Shown: one piece after another, positions 6,594 to 14,760 of the stretch | Layout of the letters: each line of letters begins with the position of its first letter | Numbering within the stretch: position 1 is the stretch's first letter | From: Actinomycetota bacterium | GTDB lineage: Bacteria > Actinomycetota > Acidimicrobiia > IMCC26256 > PALSA-555 | Assembly (NCBI GenBank): GCA_016870595.1 | Contig: VGBI01000011.1 | Coordinates: forward strand, 1 to 42,358 | DNA length: 42,358 nt | Reading direction: 5' to 3' | The notes under the pieces: model-generated | The model's database searches: none | What the model was told of the DNA's origin: nothing | Seen by the model: the letters and a program-made list of their open reading frames with translations, nothing else | Position numbers and translations under genes: made by a program

Positions 6594-9104
6594 TCAGCGG
6601 AAGGTCCAGCGCACCCGGATCCCGGCGTTGTCGGTGGGCACCTCGACCAGCTCACCGGTGACGTCGCTGACCGCACCTTCGCGGAGGAAGCGCTCGGTGC
6701 CGTCGGAGTCGACGACCGCGACCTGCCAGGTCTCGAGCACCGGGGGAACGCCGTCGCCCTGACGCGCGGCGACGAGCACCGGGCTGACCACCCGGTCGTC
6801 GATCTCGACCACGAGGCCCTGGAGGCTGTCGACGACGGCGTCGGGTGCGCGAGCGGCGCAGGGTTGCCCGGCGACGAGCACGGTGGTGTCGATCGTCCCG
6901 GCGGTGTCGAGCTCGACCGCGACGGTGGACCGGGGTCGGAAGGCACCGAAGTGCTGCGCCGACACCATGCAGACCATCGACAGGACGAAGGCCAGCGCCG
7001 CGATGGTGCGCGGGAGGGGATCCTCGTACACGGCGACCGCGTACACGCCGCTGACGATCGCGTAGGCGCCGAAGAGGGCCCACAACGCACCGACCCGGGT
7101 GCGCCCGGGCGCCCCGCGGCGCTCGGCCTGCACCCGCATGGCCAGGCCCAGGAGCACGGGCAGCACCCCGCCCAGGAACATGATCGTGGCGATCGCCAAC
7201 AGCGAGAGCAGGTCGGCGAACCCGAACGCGGCCGCGATGCAGGCGAGGGTGATCGCGATGCCGATGAGCACGGGCAGCACCCGGACGGCGTGGCGCACCC
7301 ACTCGATCTGGAGGTACCGGGTGAGGGCGGCCTCGGTCGGGGTCTCGCCCGGTGCCGATGCTCCCGCGGTCTCGGGGTCGGGGTCGGGTTCGGGCGGGGG
7401 TGCGGGGGTCGACGCCTCCGCCGGCTCGGGCTCCCCGAGCCCGGCCAGCGCATCGAGTCGCGACGACGCCCGGCGGGGCCGGGCCCCGGAGGTGCCACCC
7501 GCCGTGCCACCGGTCCCGCCCCCACCGCCGAGGAGCGCGTCGAGTCCGGCGGCGGCGTCACGGGCCCGGGCGGCGCCGGCGGTCTCGCGCGCCGACCCGT
7601 CGTCGTCGAAGAGGGCGTCGAGGCGCGAGGCGGTGCTGGTGGACCGCATCCGGCGCTTGATGCCGAGCACGGCCCGCAGCCGACCCTCCTCGTCGACGCG
7701 CACCGATCCCTGGCCGACCAGCCGATCGGTGATCGGCGTGAGCACGTCGAGGGTGAGCCCGAGGCGGTCGGCGAGGGTCGGGAGGTCGGCGGGCTGGCGG
7801 GTGACCGCCCGCATGACCGCGATCTCGTTCTGCTCGGGCGCCCGGTGCCACCACGGCTCGGCCCCGATCGGGTGCTGGGTCAGCGGCAGGGTCGCGTCGA
7901 CCCGCACGAGGATCCCGTCGGCGAGCGTCCCCTCGGTGGTGACCCGGAGCCAGTGCCGCCGGGGCATGCCGCCCACCCGATCGACCAGCGCGCGCGCATC
8001 CCACTCGGCGTCGGTGATGTCGACGTTCGCGGTCTGCTCGCCCCGCCGGGCGCGTCCGGTGAGCACATGGCGGCCGTCGCGCTCGACCACCGTGACGATG
8101 ATGCGGGTCGCCGTGGTCGGCTCGTCGGTCTCGATCGAGACGCCGGGTCGGAGCAGGGCGACGAAGCGCTCGCGGTCGGGGAGCAACTCGGCGACCACGT
8201 CGGTGAGCGCGAACGCGGAGTTCGCCGCGCCTCCGCCGATGGCCAGGATGACGAAGAGCGTCGCGAGCACGGTGAACGGGCCGCCGACGGTGCGGGCGAT
8301 CACGGTCACGCCGGTCGACTCGTTCTCCAGCAGCGAGCCACCGGGGATCGAGCCCAGCACCACGACCACCCAGGTGACGTTGATCAGCGTCGCCGCGACC
8401 ATCGCGGCGACGGAACCACGCACCAGTGCCCGACCCGATGGCTCGGACCGCAGCACCTCGGGCGCGATGGCGAAGATCGCGGTGTGACCGAAGTAGGCCC
8501 ACAGCACCGCGCCGAACACCAGGCGCAGCGCATTGCGCCACTCGGCCCAGCCCTCCAGGTTGCCGGTCACCCGGGTCGGACTCACCAGGTCGGGATCGAC
8601 CTTGAAGGCAACCAGGACGATCAGCACGAGCAGCAGTGTGAGGTTGACCGCCGCGATCACCGTCGACGAGGCCACGAACACCCGCCGGGCCTGCAGCAGG
8701 ATCAGCAGGGCGGCGACGAGCCCGACCCCGATCGCCCACACCGCCGGAGCACCGCCGAGGACCGCGGCGAGGGTGCCGGCGAGGCCGAGGAAGTACACCA
8801 CCAGGTGGCCGAGCCAGTTGACGACCGAGACGGCGGTGGTGGAACGGGTCGTCACCGGCCCGAGGTGCTCGGAGGTCATGGTCACCAGACGCCCCCGCCC
8901 GGTGGCCACCGTCGCCGACCGGGTCGCGGCCCGGGCGATCGCCCCCATCGTGAACATGGAGAGCAGGCCCATCGCGGCGACCACCACGCCGGCGAGCAGC
9001 GGCCCGAACTCGGCCAGCGCGATCGGGAGGGCGAGCACGCCGCCGCCGACGATCGCGACGAGCATCACCGCGAAGGTCGCGAGCACGGGCGAGCGCTGGA
9101 TCAT
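6594..9104 (-). CDS. Fusion of an amino-acid-permease-like domain, a winged-helix-like domain and a second membrane domain
   Basis: The ATG at 9104 gives 836 residues. Residues 9-300 form about eight membrane helices starting IVGGGVLALPIALAEFG, the signature region of aromatic or neutral amino acid permeases (AAAP/HAAAP); those normally have about eleven helices, so the core looks short. Residues 320-415 are soluble. Residues 422-487 resemble a winged helix (AVMRAVTRQPADLPTLADRL, ending in basic GIKRRMR). Residues 490-590 are a low-complexity linker holding three LDAL motifs (495-498, 521-524, 550-553). Residues 603-720 contain about four more helices, and 725-836 form a beta-rich tail. I do not recognise this architecture as a named family. 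Sensor-transporter coupling is conjecture. The leader carries a strong hairpin. Confidence 0.75.
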   Translation of the reverse strand: MIQRSPVLATFAVMLVAIVGGGVLALPIALAEFGPLLAGVVVAAMGLLSMFTMGAIARAATRSATVATGRGRLVTMTSEHLGPVTTRSTTAVSVVNWLGHLVVYFLGLAGTLAAVLGGAPAVWAIGVGLVAALLILLQARRVFVASSTVIAAVNLTLLLVLIVLVAFKVDPDLVSPTRVTGNLEGWAEWRNALRLVFGAVLWAYFGHTAIFAIAPEVLRSEPSGRALVRGSVAAMVAATLINVTWVVVVLGSIPGGSLLENESTGVTVIARTVGGPFTVLATLFVILAIGGGAANSAFALTDVVAELLPDRERFVALLRPGVSIETDEPTTATRIIVTVVERDGRHVLTGRARRGEQTANVDITDAEWDARALVDRVGGMPRRHWLRVTTEGTLADGILVRVDATLPLTQHPIGAEPWWHRAPEQNEIAVMRAVTRQPADLPTLADRLGLTLDVLTPITDRLVGQGSVRVDEEGRLRAVLGIKRRMRSTSTASRLDALFDDDGSARETAGAARARDAAAGLDALLGGGGGTGGTAGGTSGARPRRASSRLDALAGLGEPEPAEASTPAPPPEPDPDPETAGASAPGETPTEAALTRYLQIEWVRHAVRVLPVLIGIAITLACIAAAFGFADLLSLLAIATIMFLGGVLPVLLGLAMRVQAERRGAPGRTRVGALWALFGAYAIVSGVYAVAVYEDPLPRTIAALAFVLSMVCMVSAQHFGAFRPRSTVAVELDTAGTIDTTVLVAGQPCAARAPDAVVDSLQGLVVEIDDRVVSPVLVAARQGDGVPPVLETWQVAVVDSDGTERFLREGAVSDVTGELVEVPTDNAGIRVRWTFR

Positions 9105-9130
9105 CGGGGCCCTGGTCGTCGGGGGTGGCG

Positions 9131-9159
9131 GACCGACGGCAGGTCGGGCGCCGTCGGTC
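9131..9159 (-). promoter_or_regulatory. Perfect 10-bp hairpin in the leader of the permease fusion
   Basis: Arms at 9131-9140 and 9150-9159 pair perfectly around a 9-base loop. The structure ends 26 bases before the ATG at 9104 and would start almost at the 5' end of a transcript driven by the TATCCT at 9167-9162. No U-run follows, so a leader structure is more likely than a terminator. Confidence 0.5.
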
Positions 9160-9161
9160 GC

Positions 9162-9179
9162 AGGATACCGAACGTTCGG
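9162..9179 (-). promoter_or_regulatory. Candidate promoter -10 with an abutting 12-bp palindrome
   Basis: On the minus strand TATCCT (9167-9162) fits the TANNNT -10 pattern. Directly upstream is the perfect palindrome CCGAACGTTCGG (9168-9179), located where a repressor would cover the -10/-35 spacer. No good -35 is visible. Confidence 0.4.
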
Positions 9180-9228
9180 GTGGCGATCCCGTCCCCGCAG
9201 GGCGACCGTAGGCCACGCGGTGCGCGTG

Positions 9229-9558
9229 ATGACCCGGGTCCGGTCGGCGGTGTGGCGGGCCGGACAGATCACCCGGGTCCGGGCCGGTCGGGTCGCCGGG
9301 CGCATCGGGCGGCCCGAGCCCACGACGACGGGGGTGCACTGCGACGATGTCGCAGCCTGGGCGTCGCGCCACCAGGGTGCCCGACCCCGGCGCCTGTCGG
9401 AGGCGCGGGAGGTCGTGCGTCGCCCGCCCCGGACCCTCGATCCGGTCGCGTCGGAGTTCTTCGCGCGGCGGGCCCCCGAGCACCACCGGGCCCGCGACCT
9501 GGTTCCCGTCACCGGCCTGGTGATGCTCGAGCTCGGCACGCTCCACCACGTCGGGTAG
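9229..9558 (+). CDS. Hypothetical protein, possibly decayed
   Basis: The ATG at 9229 (or GTG at 9220) opens a 109-residue frame rich in Arg. The segment ARPRRLSEAREVVRRPPRTLDPVASEFF loosely recalls the region ahead of the catalytic domain in GT61/DUF563 glycosyltransferases. Beyond the TAG the same frame still reads plausible protein (HEAAAERWLSDRF), which would fit a gene broken by stops. There is no convincing ribosome site. It lies between the permease-fusion promoter and a second weak ORF. Support is poor and it may be non-coding. Confidence 0.25.
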   Translation: MTRVRSAVWRAGQITRVRAGRVAGRIGRPEPTTTGVHCDDVAAWASRHQGARPRRLSEAREVVRRPPRTLDPVASEFFARRAPEHHRARDLVPVTGLVMLELGTLHHVG

Positions 9559-9629
9559 GGCACGGTGCCCGGCTTGCACGAGGCCGCCGCCGAGCGCTGG
9601 CTGTCGGACCGGTTCAAGGTGGCCACGGG

Positions 9630-10103
9630 ATGCGCGACGGCCCGCACCGGGCGTCGACGCAGCTCCGGACCGGGCTCGACGTGGACGCGGAGCAGGCCGT
9701 CGCGCTCGCCGCCGCCGCCGTGCTCGCCTACCTCGCCGACCTCGACGCGCGCCTCGGGACCGTCGACACCCTGCTCGACGACGCCCGCGGGCTCGTGCAC
9801 CTCGCGGCGGCGTCGGCGGGCGACACGGCGCCCGATCTCGTGGCGTCCGAGCTCAGCGAGGTCGCTCGGGCACTGGCTGCGGCCGCCCCGACCGCCACCG
9901 GCGACGACCCCGTCGCGACGGACCACCGTGCTGCGGTGACGATCGCGTTGCGGGGGCTCGACCACGCCTTCGCCGACGTGCGCCACCGGCTCGGGACGGT
10001 CGGCCACTCGACCGAGGAGCTGGCCCGGCTGCTCTCGGTCATGCGCCGGGTGCACGGGATCGGCACCGCGCTCACCGAGGGTGGTCCGCCCCCGACCGGG
10101 TGA
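9630..10103 (+). CDS. Hypothetical Ala-rich helical protein
   Basis: From ATG 9630 this frame gives 157 residues, almost all predicted helix by composition (AVALAAAAVLAYLADLDARL, then LDHAFADVRHRL and STEELARLLSVMRRVHG). The heptad-like leucine pattern would suit a helical bundle. No catalytic motif, signal peptide or family is recognised, and no ribosome site or TANNNT hexamer precedes the start. Codon positions favour G/C at the third base as in neighbouring genes, which argues mildly for coding. It converges on the crotonase at 10144. Confidence 0.4.
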   Translation: MRDGPHRASTQLRTGLDVDAEQAVALAAAAVLAYLADLDARLGTVDTLLDDARGLVHLAAASAGDTAPDLVASELSEVARALAAAAPTATGDDPVATDHRAAVTIALRGLDHAFADVRHRLGTVGHSTEELARLLSVMRRVHGIGTALTEGGPPPTG

Positions 10104-10143
10104 CGGCTCACCGCCCGGGTGACGGGATGTCCGGACGCCGGGA

Positions 10144-10986
10144 TCAGCGGCCCTCGAACCGCGGCTCGCGTCGCTCGAAGAACGCGGTCATCGCCTCGTG
10201 CATGTCGGCGGTGCCGATGGTGACGGTCTGGGCCAGCGCCTCGGTCTCGAGCATCTGCGTGAGCGACGCCGAACCGGCGTGATCGATCTCACGCTTGATG
10301 AGGGAGAGCGCGACCGGTGGTCCCGCGGCGATCGTGGTTGTCAGCGCCGCAACCGCGTCGTCGAGCTCGTCGGCCGGGACCACTTCGTTGACGAACCGGT
10401 AGTGCGCGTACGCGCGCGCCGCCGGGATCATCTCGGCGGTCAGGGTCATCTGCTTCGCGAGGTGGACGCCGATCCGCTGGCGCAGGAGCCACGACGTGCC
10501 GAAGTCGAGGCTCAGGCCCCGCCGGGCGAAGATCGCCGAGAACCGGGCCCGGTCGCTGCACCACAGGAGATCGGCGGCGAGGGCGAGCCCGAGCCCGGCG
10601 CCCACGCACGCACCGTCGACCTTGGCGATCACCGGGACGGGGCAACGGTGGACCGCGGCCATGGCCTCCCCGAGCACCCGCATCGCGGCGAGGGCCCCGG
10701 CGCCGGTCAGATCGGCACTCCCTGCCGTCCCGCCACCCCCGCCACCCCCGCCACCCCCGCCACTCAGGTCGGCCCCGGCGCAGAAGTCGTCGCCCGCTCC
10801 GGTGAGGACCACCACCCGGGCGCCCGAGTAGCCGACCCGGGTGAAGACCTCGCCGAGGTGGACCCACATGTCGCCGGTGCACGCGTTCTTGCGCTCGGGT
10901 CGGTCGATGGTGACCGTCACGACGTCGCCGCCGCGGTCGCCGCCACGGTCGACGCGGATGTGGGGATGGGGCCGGGTCTCGGTCAC
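10144..10986 (-). CDS. Enoyl-CoA hydratase/isomerase family protein (crotonase) with polyglycine insert
   Basis: This 280-residue cytosolic crotonase-fold enzyme would act on enoyl-CoA or related thioesters in beta-oxidation-like pathways. Oxyanion-hole elements are FCAGADL (68-74) and GACVGAGLGLA (125-135). The active-site helix region reads SLDFGTSWLLRQRIG, closer to PaaG-type isomerases than to classical hydratases, and the usual first catalytic Glu is not evident. Just after CAGADLS is a run of 11 glycines (residues 76-86) coded by a 9-bp tandem repeat. The GTG at 10986 has GAGGAG eight bases upstream. A second crotonase is divergent 126 bp away. Confidence 0.88.
   Translation of the reverse strand: MTETRPHPHIRVDRGGDRGGDVVTVTIDRPERKNACTGDMWVHLGEVFTRVGYSGARVVVLTGAGDDFCAGADLSGGGGGGGGGGGTAGSADLTGAGALAAMRVLGEAMAAVHRCPVPVIAKVDGACVGAGLGLALAADLLWCSDRARFSAIFARRGLSLDFGTSWLLRQRIGVHLAKQMTLTAEMIPAARAYAHYRFVNEVVPADELDDAVAALTTTIAAGPPVALSLIKREIDHAGSASLTQMLETEALAQTVTIGTADMHEAMTAFFERREPRFEGR
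10729..10761. repeat. 9-bp tandem repeat coding Gly11 inside the crotonase gene
   Basis: On the coding strand (GGC GGG GGT) is repeated three times plus GGC GGG, 33 bp in all, in frame. Copy-number change would add or remove Gly-Gly-Gly without frameshift. It sits in the loop after the CoA-binding CAGADL motif. Confidence 0.85.
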
Positions 10987-11100
10987 CGCAGGACTCCTCG
11001 GTCGGCCCGACTCGGGGGAGCCGGTGGGGCACGGGTGCGCTCCGAGGTCTACCGGAAACCGGCCCGGCCCGGCACCTGCGTGAGCCCGGACGGGTCGGGC

Positions 11101-11106
11101 TAGCGT
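11101..11106 (+). promoter_or_regulatory. Leaderless -10 TAGCGT of the second crotonase
   Basis: TAGCGT is followed by exactly six bases and GTG 11113, so the transcript would begin at or within the start codon. No Shine-Dalgarno sequence is present. The same TAGCGT-N6-start arrangement recurs at 20427. Confidence 0.55.
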
Positions 11107-11112
11107 CTGCCC

Positions 11113-11931
11113 GTGGCGGACGAGCCCCGGTACGAGCCGGTCGCAGGACTCGGGGTGGTGCTCGACGGGCCGGTGCTGCGGTGCACGCTCGACCGGCCCG
11201 AGACCCGTAACGCGCTCGACGACACCATGGTCGCCGGCCTGGTGCGGGCCCTCGAGGCCGCCGGGACCGACGAGCGGGTGCGGGTCGTGGTGCTGCGGGG
11301 CACCGGCGGCACGTTCTGCGCCGGGGCCGACCTGGTCGCCCGCAACGCGCCGGGCGGGCACCGGCCCCGGGCCGGGAGCATCCAGCGCCGCCTGCCGGTC
11401 CAGGTCCACCGCCTCATGACGCTGCTGTGCACCGTGCAGGTGCCGGTCGTGGTCGAGGTCGAGGGCGCAGCGGTCGGGCTCGGCTTCCACCTCGTGCTCG
11501 CCGCCGACTTCTGCGTCGCCACCGACGGGGCCGAGTTCTGGGAGCCCTTCGTCGCCCGCGGCTTCACTCCCGACAGCGGTGGGTCGTGGTTCCTGCCGCG
11601 GCTGGTGGGCGCGGCCCGGGCCCGCGAGCTCGTGATGCTGGGCCGCCGGATCACCGGTGCCGAGGCGGTCGGGCTCGGCCTGATCCACCGCGCGGTCCCG
11701 CCGGAGGAGCTGCACGCCACGACCGACGCGCTGGTCGCCGAGCTGGCGGGCGGCCCGACGGTCGCGCTCGGACTCGCCAAGTGGCTGCTGTTCCAGGGTG
11801 CCGGGGTCCCGTTCGAGCAGCAGCTCGCCAACGAGGCGTTCGCGCTCGAGCTGTCGGCCCGCAGCGAGGACTTCCGTGAGGGGCTTGCGGCGTGGCGCGA
11901 CCGACGTCCGCCCGACTTCACGGGTCGCTGA
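11113..11931 (+). CDS. Enoyl-CoA hydratase/isomerase family protein (crotonase)
   Basis: The protein has 272 residues and the crotonase fold. Oxyanion-hole segments are FCAGADL (68-74) and GAAVGLG (118-124). The active-site region DSGGSWFLPRLVG (154-166) and the following ARELVMLGRRITGAEAVGLG are typical of the PaaG/enoyl-CoA isomerase branch. It probably processes an unsaturated acyl-CoA; the exact substrate cannot be told. The GTG at 11113 is supported by a TAGCGT hexamer six bases upstream (leaderless start) rather than by a ribosome site. It is followed 62 bp later, on the same strand, by the fused ETF, a fitting partner for acyl-CoA oxidation. Confidence 0.9.
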   Translation: MADEPRYEPVAGLGVVLDGPVLRCTLDRPETRNALDDTMVAGLVRALEAAGTDERVRVVVLRGTGGTFCAGADLVARNAPGGHRPRAGSIQRRLPVQVHRLMTLLCTVQVPVVVEVEGAAVGLGFHLVLAADFCVATDGAEFWEPFVARGFTPDSGGSWFLPRLVGAARARELVMLGRRITGAEAVGLGLIHRAVPPEELHATTDALVAELAGGPTVALGLAKWLLFQGAGVPFEQQLANEAFALELSARSEDFREGLAAWRDRRPPDFTGR

Positions 11932-11981
11932 GCGGGGCCCGGGCCGGCGGGGCCGCATGGCCGTCGGCGGGCGGGATGCGG

Positions 11982-11987
11982 TAGGAA
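11982..11987 (+). promoter_or_regulatory. Candidate leaderless -10 (TAGGAA) of the ETF fusion gene
   Basis: TAGGAA lies six bases before GTG 11994, the same geometry as the other leaderless starts in the window, although the last base departs from TANNNT. The sequence could instead act as a weak ribosome site (AGGA). Confidence 0.35.
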
Positions 11988-11993
11988 TCGCCT

Positions 11994-13805
11994 GTGCGCA
12001 TCGCCGTCCTGGTCAAGCAGATCCCCGCGTTCGAGGAGATGGAGCTGGGCCCCGACGGGCGCCTCCGACGCGAGGGCCACGACCTCGAGATGAACCCGTA
12101 CTGCCGGCGTGCGGTCGCGCAGGCGGTCGAGCTGGCCGCCACCCTGCCCGGGGACCACGAGTGCATCGTCATCACCCTCGGGCCGCCCGCCGCCGACGAC
12201 GTCCTGCGCGAGGCGCTCGCCTGGGCCTTCGACCGGGGGGTCGAGGCCACCGGCGTCCACGTCACCGATCCGGCCTTCGCGGGCTCCGACACGTTGGCCA
12301 CGGCCCGCGCGCTCACGGCTGCGGTGGTGCGGGTCGGACCGTTCGACCTGGTGCTGACCGGCCGGAACTCCGTCGACGCCGACACCGGCCAGGTCGGGCC
12401 GCAGCTCGCACAGCTGCTCGGGCTGCCCTTCCTCACCGGGGTCAAGGAGCTGCGCATCGACGACGATCTCGTGCGCGCGCGGTGCGAGCACGACGACGGC
12501 GAGGTGGTCGCCGAGCTCCGGTTCCCCGTGGTCCTGTCGACCGCCGAGCGCCTGATCGACCCCTGCAAGGTCGACCCTCCGGGTCGCGCGCAGGTCCCGG
12601 CCACACGCATCCGGCGCATCACCGCGACCGAGCTCGGCCCGGGGCCGTGGGGCCAGGCCGCGTCGCCGACGTGGGTGGGCGAGGTGCGGACGATCGCGAG
12701 CGCCCGGGCGGGCGAGGTGCTCACGGGCGACCCCGCTGCGGTCGCGCACGCCGCCGTGGCGCGGTTGGTGGCCCGGGGCGCGTTCGCCTCCGGGCCGAGC
12801 GGTCCGGCCTCGACGGTCGCAGCGGGACGCGGCGCGACGGGCCCGGCGGTGGCCGTGCTGGTCGAGCCGGGTCGGCCCCACGACACCCGTGAGCTCCTCG
12901 GCGCAGCGGCCACGCTGGCCACCGCGGTCGCGGGGCACGCGGTGGCGCTCTGCCCCGACCCCGCCGACGCCGCCACCCCCGACCGGCTCGCCGCGTGGGG
13001 TGCCGACGCCGTGGTGGCGATCACCGGCGTCACCACCGAGGAGGACGTCGCCGCGGCGGTCGCCGCGTGGGCCGAGGCCGCGCCCTGGGCGGTGCTCGCC
13101 CCGAGCACGGCGTGGGGCCGTGAGGTCGCCGGGCGGGTCGCGGCGGCGATCGGGGCCGGGCTCACCGGCGACGCCGTGGAGCTCGACGTCCGCGACGGGC
13201 GGCTCGTGGCGTGGAAGCCCGCGTTCGGGGGGCAGCTGGTGGCGGCGATCCACTGCGAGTCGCCGACGCAGATGGCGACGGTGCGGGTGGGCGTGCTCCC
13301 GCTGCTGGAGCCGCGCGCTGCGGGGACGCCGGTCGTGACCGGGCTCGCGGGCACGTCGCGCAGTCGTGTCTGCGTCCTCGCCCGGACCCGCGACGACGAT
13401 CTCGACGTGCTCGCCGAGGCGACCGCCGTGGTCGGGGTGGGTCGGGGGGTGGATCCCGCCGACTATCCCGAGCTCGACCCGCTCCTCGCGGCGCTCGGGG
13501 CCGAGCTCGGCGCGACCCGCAAGGTCACCGACAACGGTTGGCTGCCCCGGGCGCGTCAGATCGGGATCACCGGCCGGTCGATCGCACCGCGCCTGTTCGT
13601 GTCGATCGGGTCGAGCGGCAAGTTCAACCACATGGTGGGCGTGCGAGCCGCGGGCACCGTGCTCGCGGTCAACCCCGACCCGGACGCACCGGTGTTCGGC
13701 GTGGCCGACGTCGGCATCGTGGGTGACTGGCGCACCGTGGCGCCCCACCTCGTGGCCGCGATCGCCGCCGCCACGACCGGGGTGCCGGCACTCCCCGCGG
13801 AGTAG
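11994..13805 (+). CDS. Fused electron transfer flavoprotein, beta and alpha subunits in one chain
   Basis: This 603-residue protein covers both ETF subunits, which normally come from two genes of about 260 and 320 codons. Residues 1-265 are EtfB: MRIAVLVKQIP, then the AMP-binding segment LTGRNSVDADTGQVGPQ (121-137). Residues 283-603 are EtfA: its N-terminal domain, then the FAD domain with ATRKVTDNGWLPRARQIGITG (507-527), GSSGKFNH (539-546) and NPDPDAPVFGVADVGIVGD (560-578). The linker is Ala/Gly-rich (266-283). ETF carries electrons from acyl-CoA dehydrogenases to the quinone pool. The GSSGKFNH loop differs from the usual GISGAIQH, so this is a divergent type, possibly serving special dehydrogenases such as those linked to mycofactocin (uncertain). 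Confidence 0.88.
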   Translation: MRIAVLVKQIPAFEEMELGPDGRLRREGHDLEMNPYCRRAVAQAVELAATLPGDHECIVITLGPPAADDVLREALAWAFDRGVEATGVHVTDPAFAGSDTLATARALTAAVVRVGPFDLVLTGRNSVDADTGQVGPQLAQLLGLPFLTGVKELRIDDDLVRARCEHDDGEVVAELRFPVVLSTAERLIDPCKVDPPGRAQVPATRIRRITATELGPGPWGQAASPTWVGEVRTIASARAGEVLTGDPAAVAHAAVARLVARGAFASGPSGPASTVAAGRGATGPAVAVLVEPGRPHDTRELLGAAATLATAVAGHAVALCPDPADAATPDRLAAWGADAVVAITGVTTEEDVAAAVAAWAEAAPWAVLAPSTAWGREVAGRVAAAIGAGLTGDAVELDVRDGRLVAWKPAFGGQLVAAIHCESPTQMATVRVGVLPLLEPRAAGTPVVTGLAGTSRSRVCVLARTRDDDLDVLAEATAVVGVGRGVDPADYPELDPLLAALGAELGATRKVTDNGWLPRARQIGITGRSIAPRLFVSIGSSGKFNHMVGVRAAGTVLAVNPDPDAPVFGVADVGIVGDWRTVAPHLVAAIAAATTGVPALPAE

Positions 13806-13811
13806 ATCGCC

Positions 13812-14276
13812 TCAGGCGAGGGCGGCCTGCACGGCCTCGGCGATGCGCCGGCCGTCGGTGCCGGCCCCGGCCCGGGCCCGCACCGCCTTGATGACCACCC
13901 CGGTCGCGGCCTTGCCCTCGTGCCCGGCGGCCCGGGCCGCCGCGACCTCCTCGGCCACCACGGTCGCGAGCTCGGCGTCGGACAGCGCGGCGGGCAGGTA
14001 GCGCTCGAGCACGACCTGCTCGGCGCGCTCGGCGTCGGCCCGGTCGGGACGACCGGCATCGGAGTAGGTCGTGGCGGCCTCGATCCGGCGCTTGACCTCG
14101 GCGCTGATCACCGCGAGCACGGCGTCGTCGTCGAGCTCGGAGTGCGCGGTGCCGGCCGTCTCGGCCCGCGTGACCGCGGTGAGCACGAGCCGCAGGGTCG
14201 ACACCGTGGTGGAGTCCTGGGCCCGGATCGCCTCGGTGAGGTCGGCCTGGATGCGGTCCTTCAGTGGGCTCGCCAC
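13812..14276 (-). CDS. GatB/YqeY domain-containing protein
   Basis: This 154-residue protein spans the complete YqeY domain: an N-terminal helical part (LKDRIQADLTEAIRAQDSTT, RLVLTAVTRAE), the central EVKRRIEAATTYSDAGRPD segment and the tail domain (ELATVVAEEVAAARAAG, GRRIAEAVQAALA). The domain resembles the tRNA-interacting tail of GatB amidotransferase; the free-standing protein has a poorly defined role, perhaps in tRNA handling. The GTG at 14276 has AAGGAG eight bases upstream. It converges on the ETF fusion with six bases between stops, and lies just downstream of the LysR remnant. Confidence 0.88.
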   Translation of the reverse strand: MASPLKDRIQADLTEAIRAQDSTTVSTLRLVLTAVTRAETAGTAHSELDDDAVLAVISAEVKRRIEAATTYSDAGRPDRADAERAEQVVLERYLPAALSDAELATVVAEEVAAARAAGHEGKAATGVVIKAVRARAGAGTDGRRIAEAVQAALA

Positions 14277-14306
14277 GGCGTGCGCTCCTTGTCGTGTCGC
14301 CCGATG

Positions 14307-14727
<421 letters not shown>

Positions 14728-14760
14728 CGGCCCGGCGCGGGTGGCGGGGCCACGGCGGCG

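Noticed and set aside
9168-9179. CCGAACGTTCGG considered as a LexA (SOS) box
   Set aside because: The actinobacterial SOS box has CGAAC and GTTCG separated by four bases; here the half-sites are adjacent.
6294-10103. A 1269-residue plus-strand frame opposite the permease fusion
   Set aside because: It is low-complexity antisense sequence; only its last 157 residues, beyond the permease gene, are considered as a possible small gene.
11100-13748. An 882-residue minus-strand open frame opposite the ETF fusion and crotonase
   Set aside because: It consists of Arg/His/Gly/Asp-rich antisense sequence of strongly coding plus-strand genes; high GC leaves such frames open by chance.
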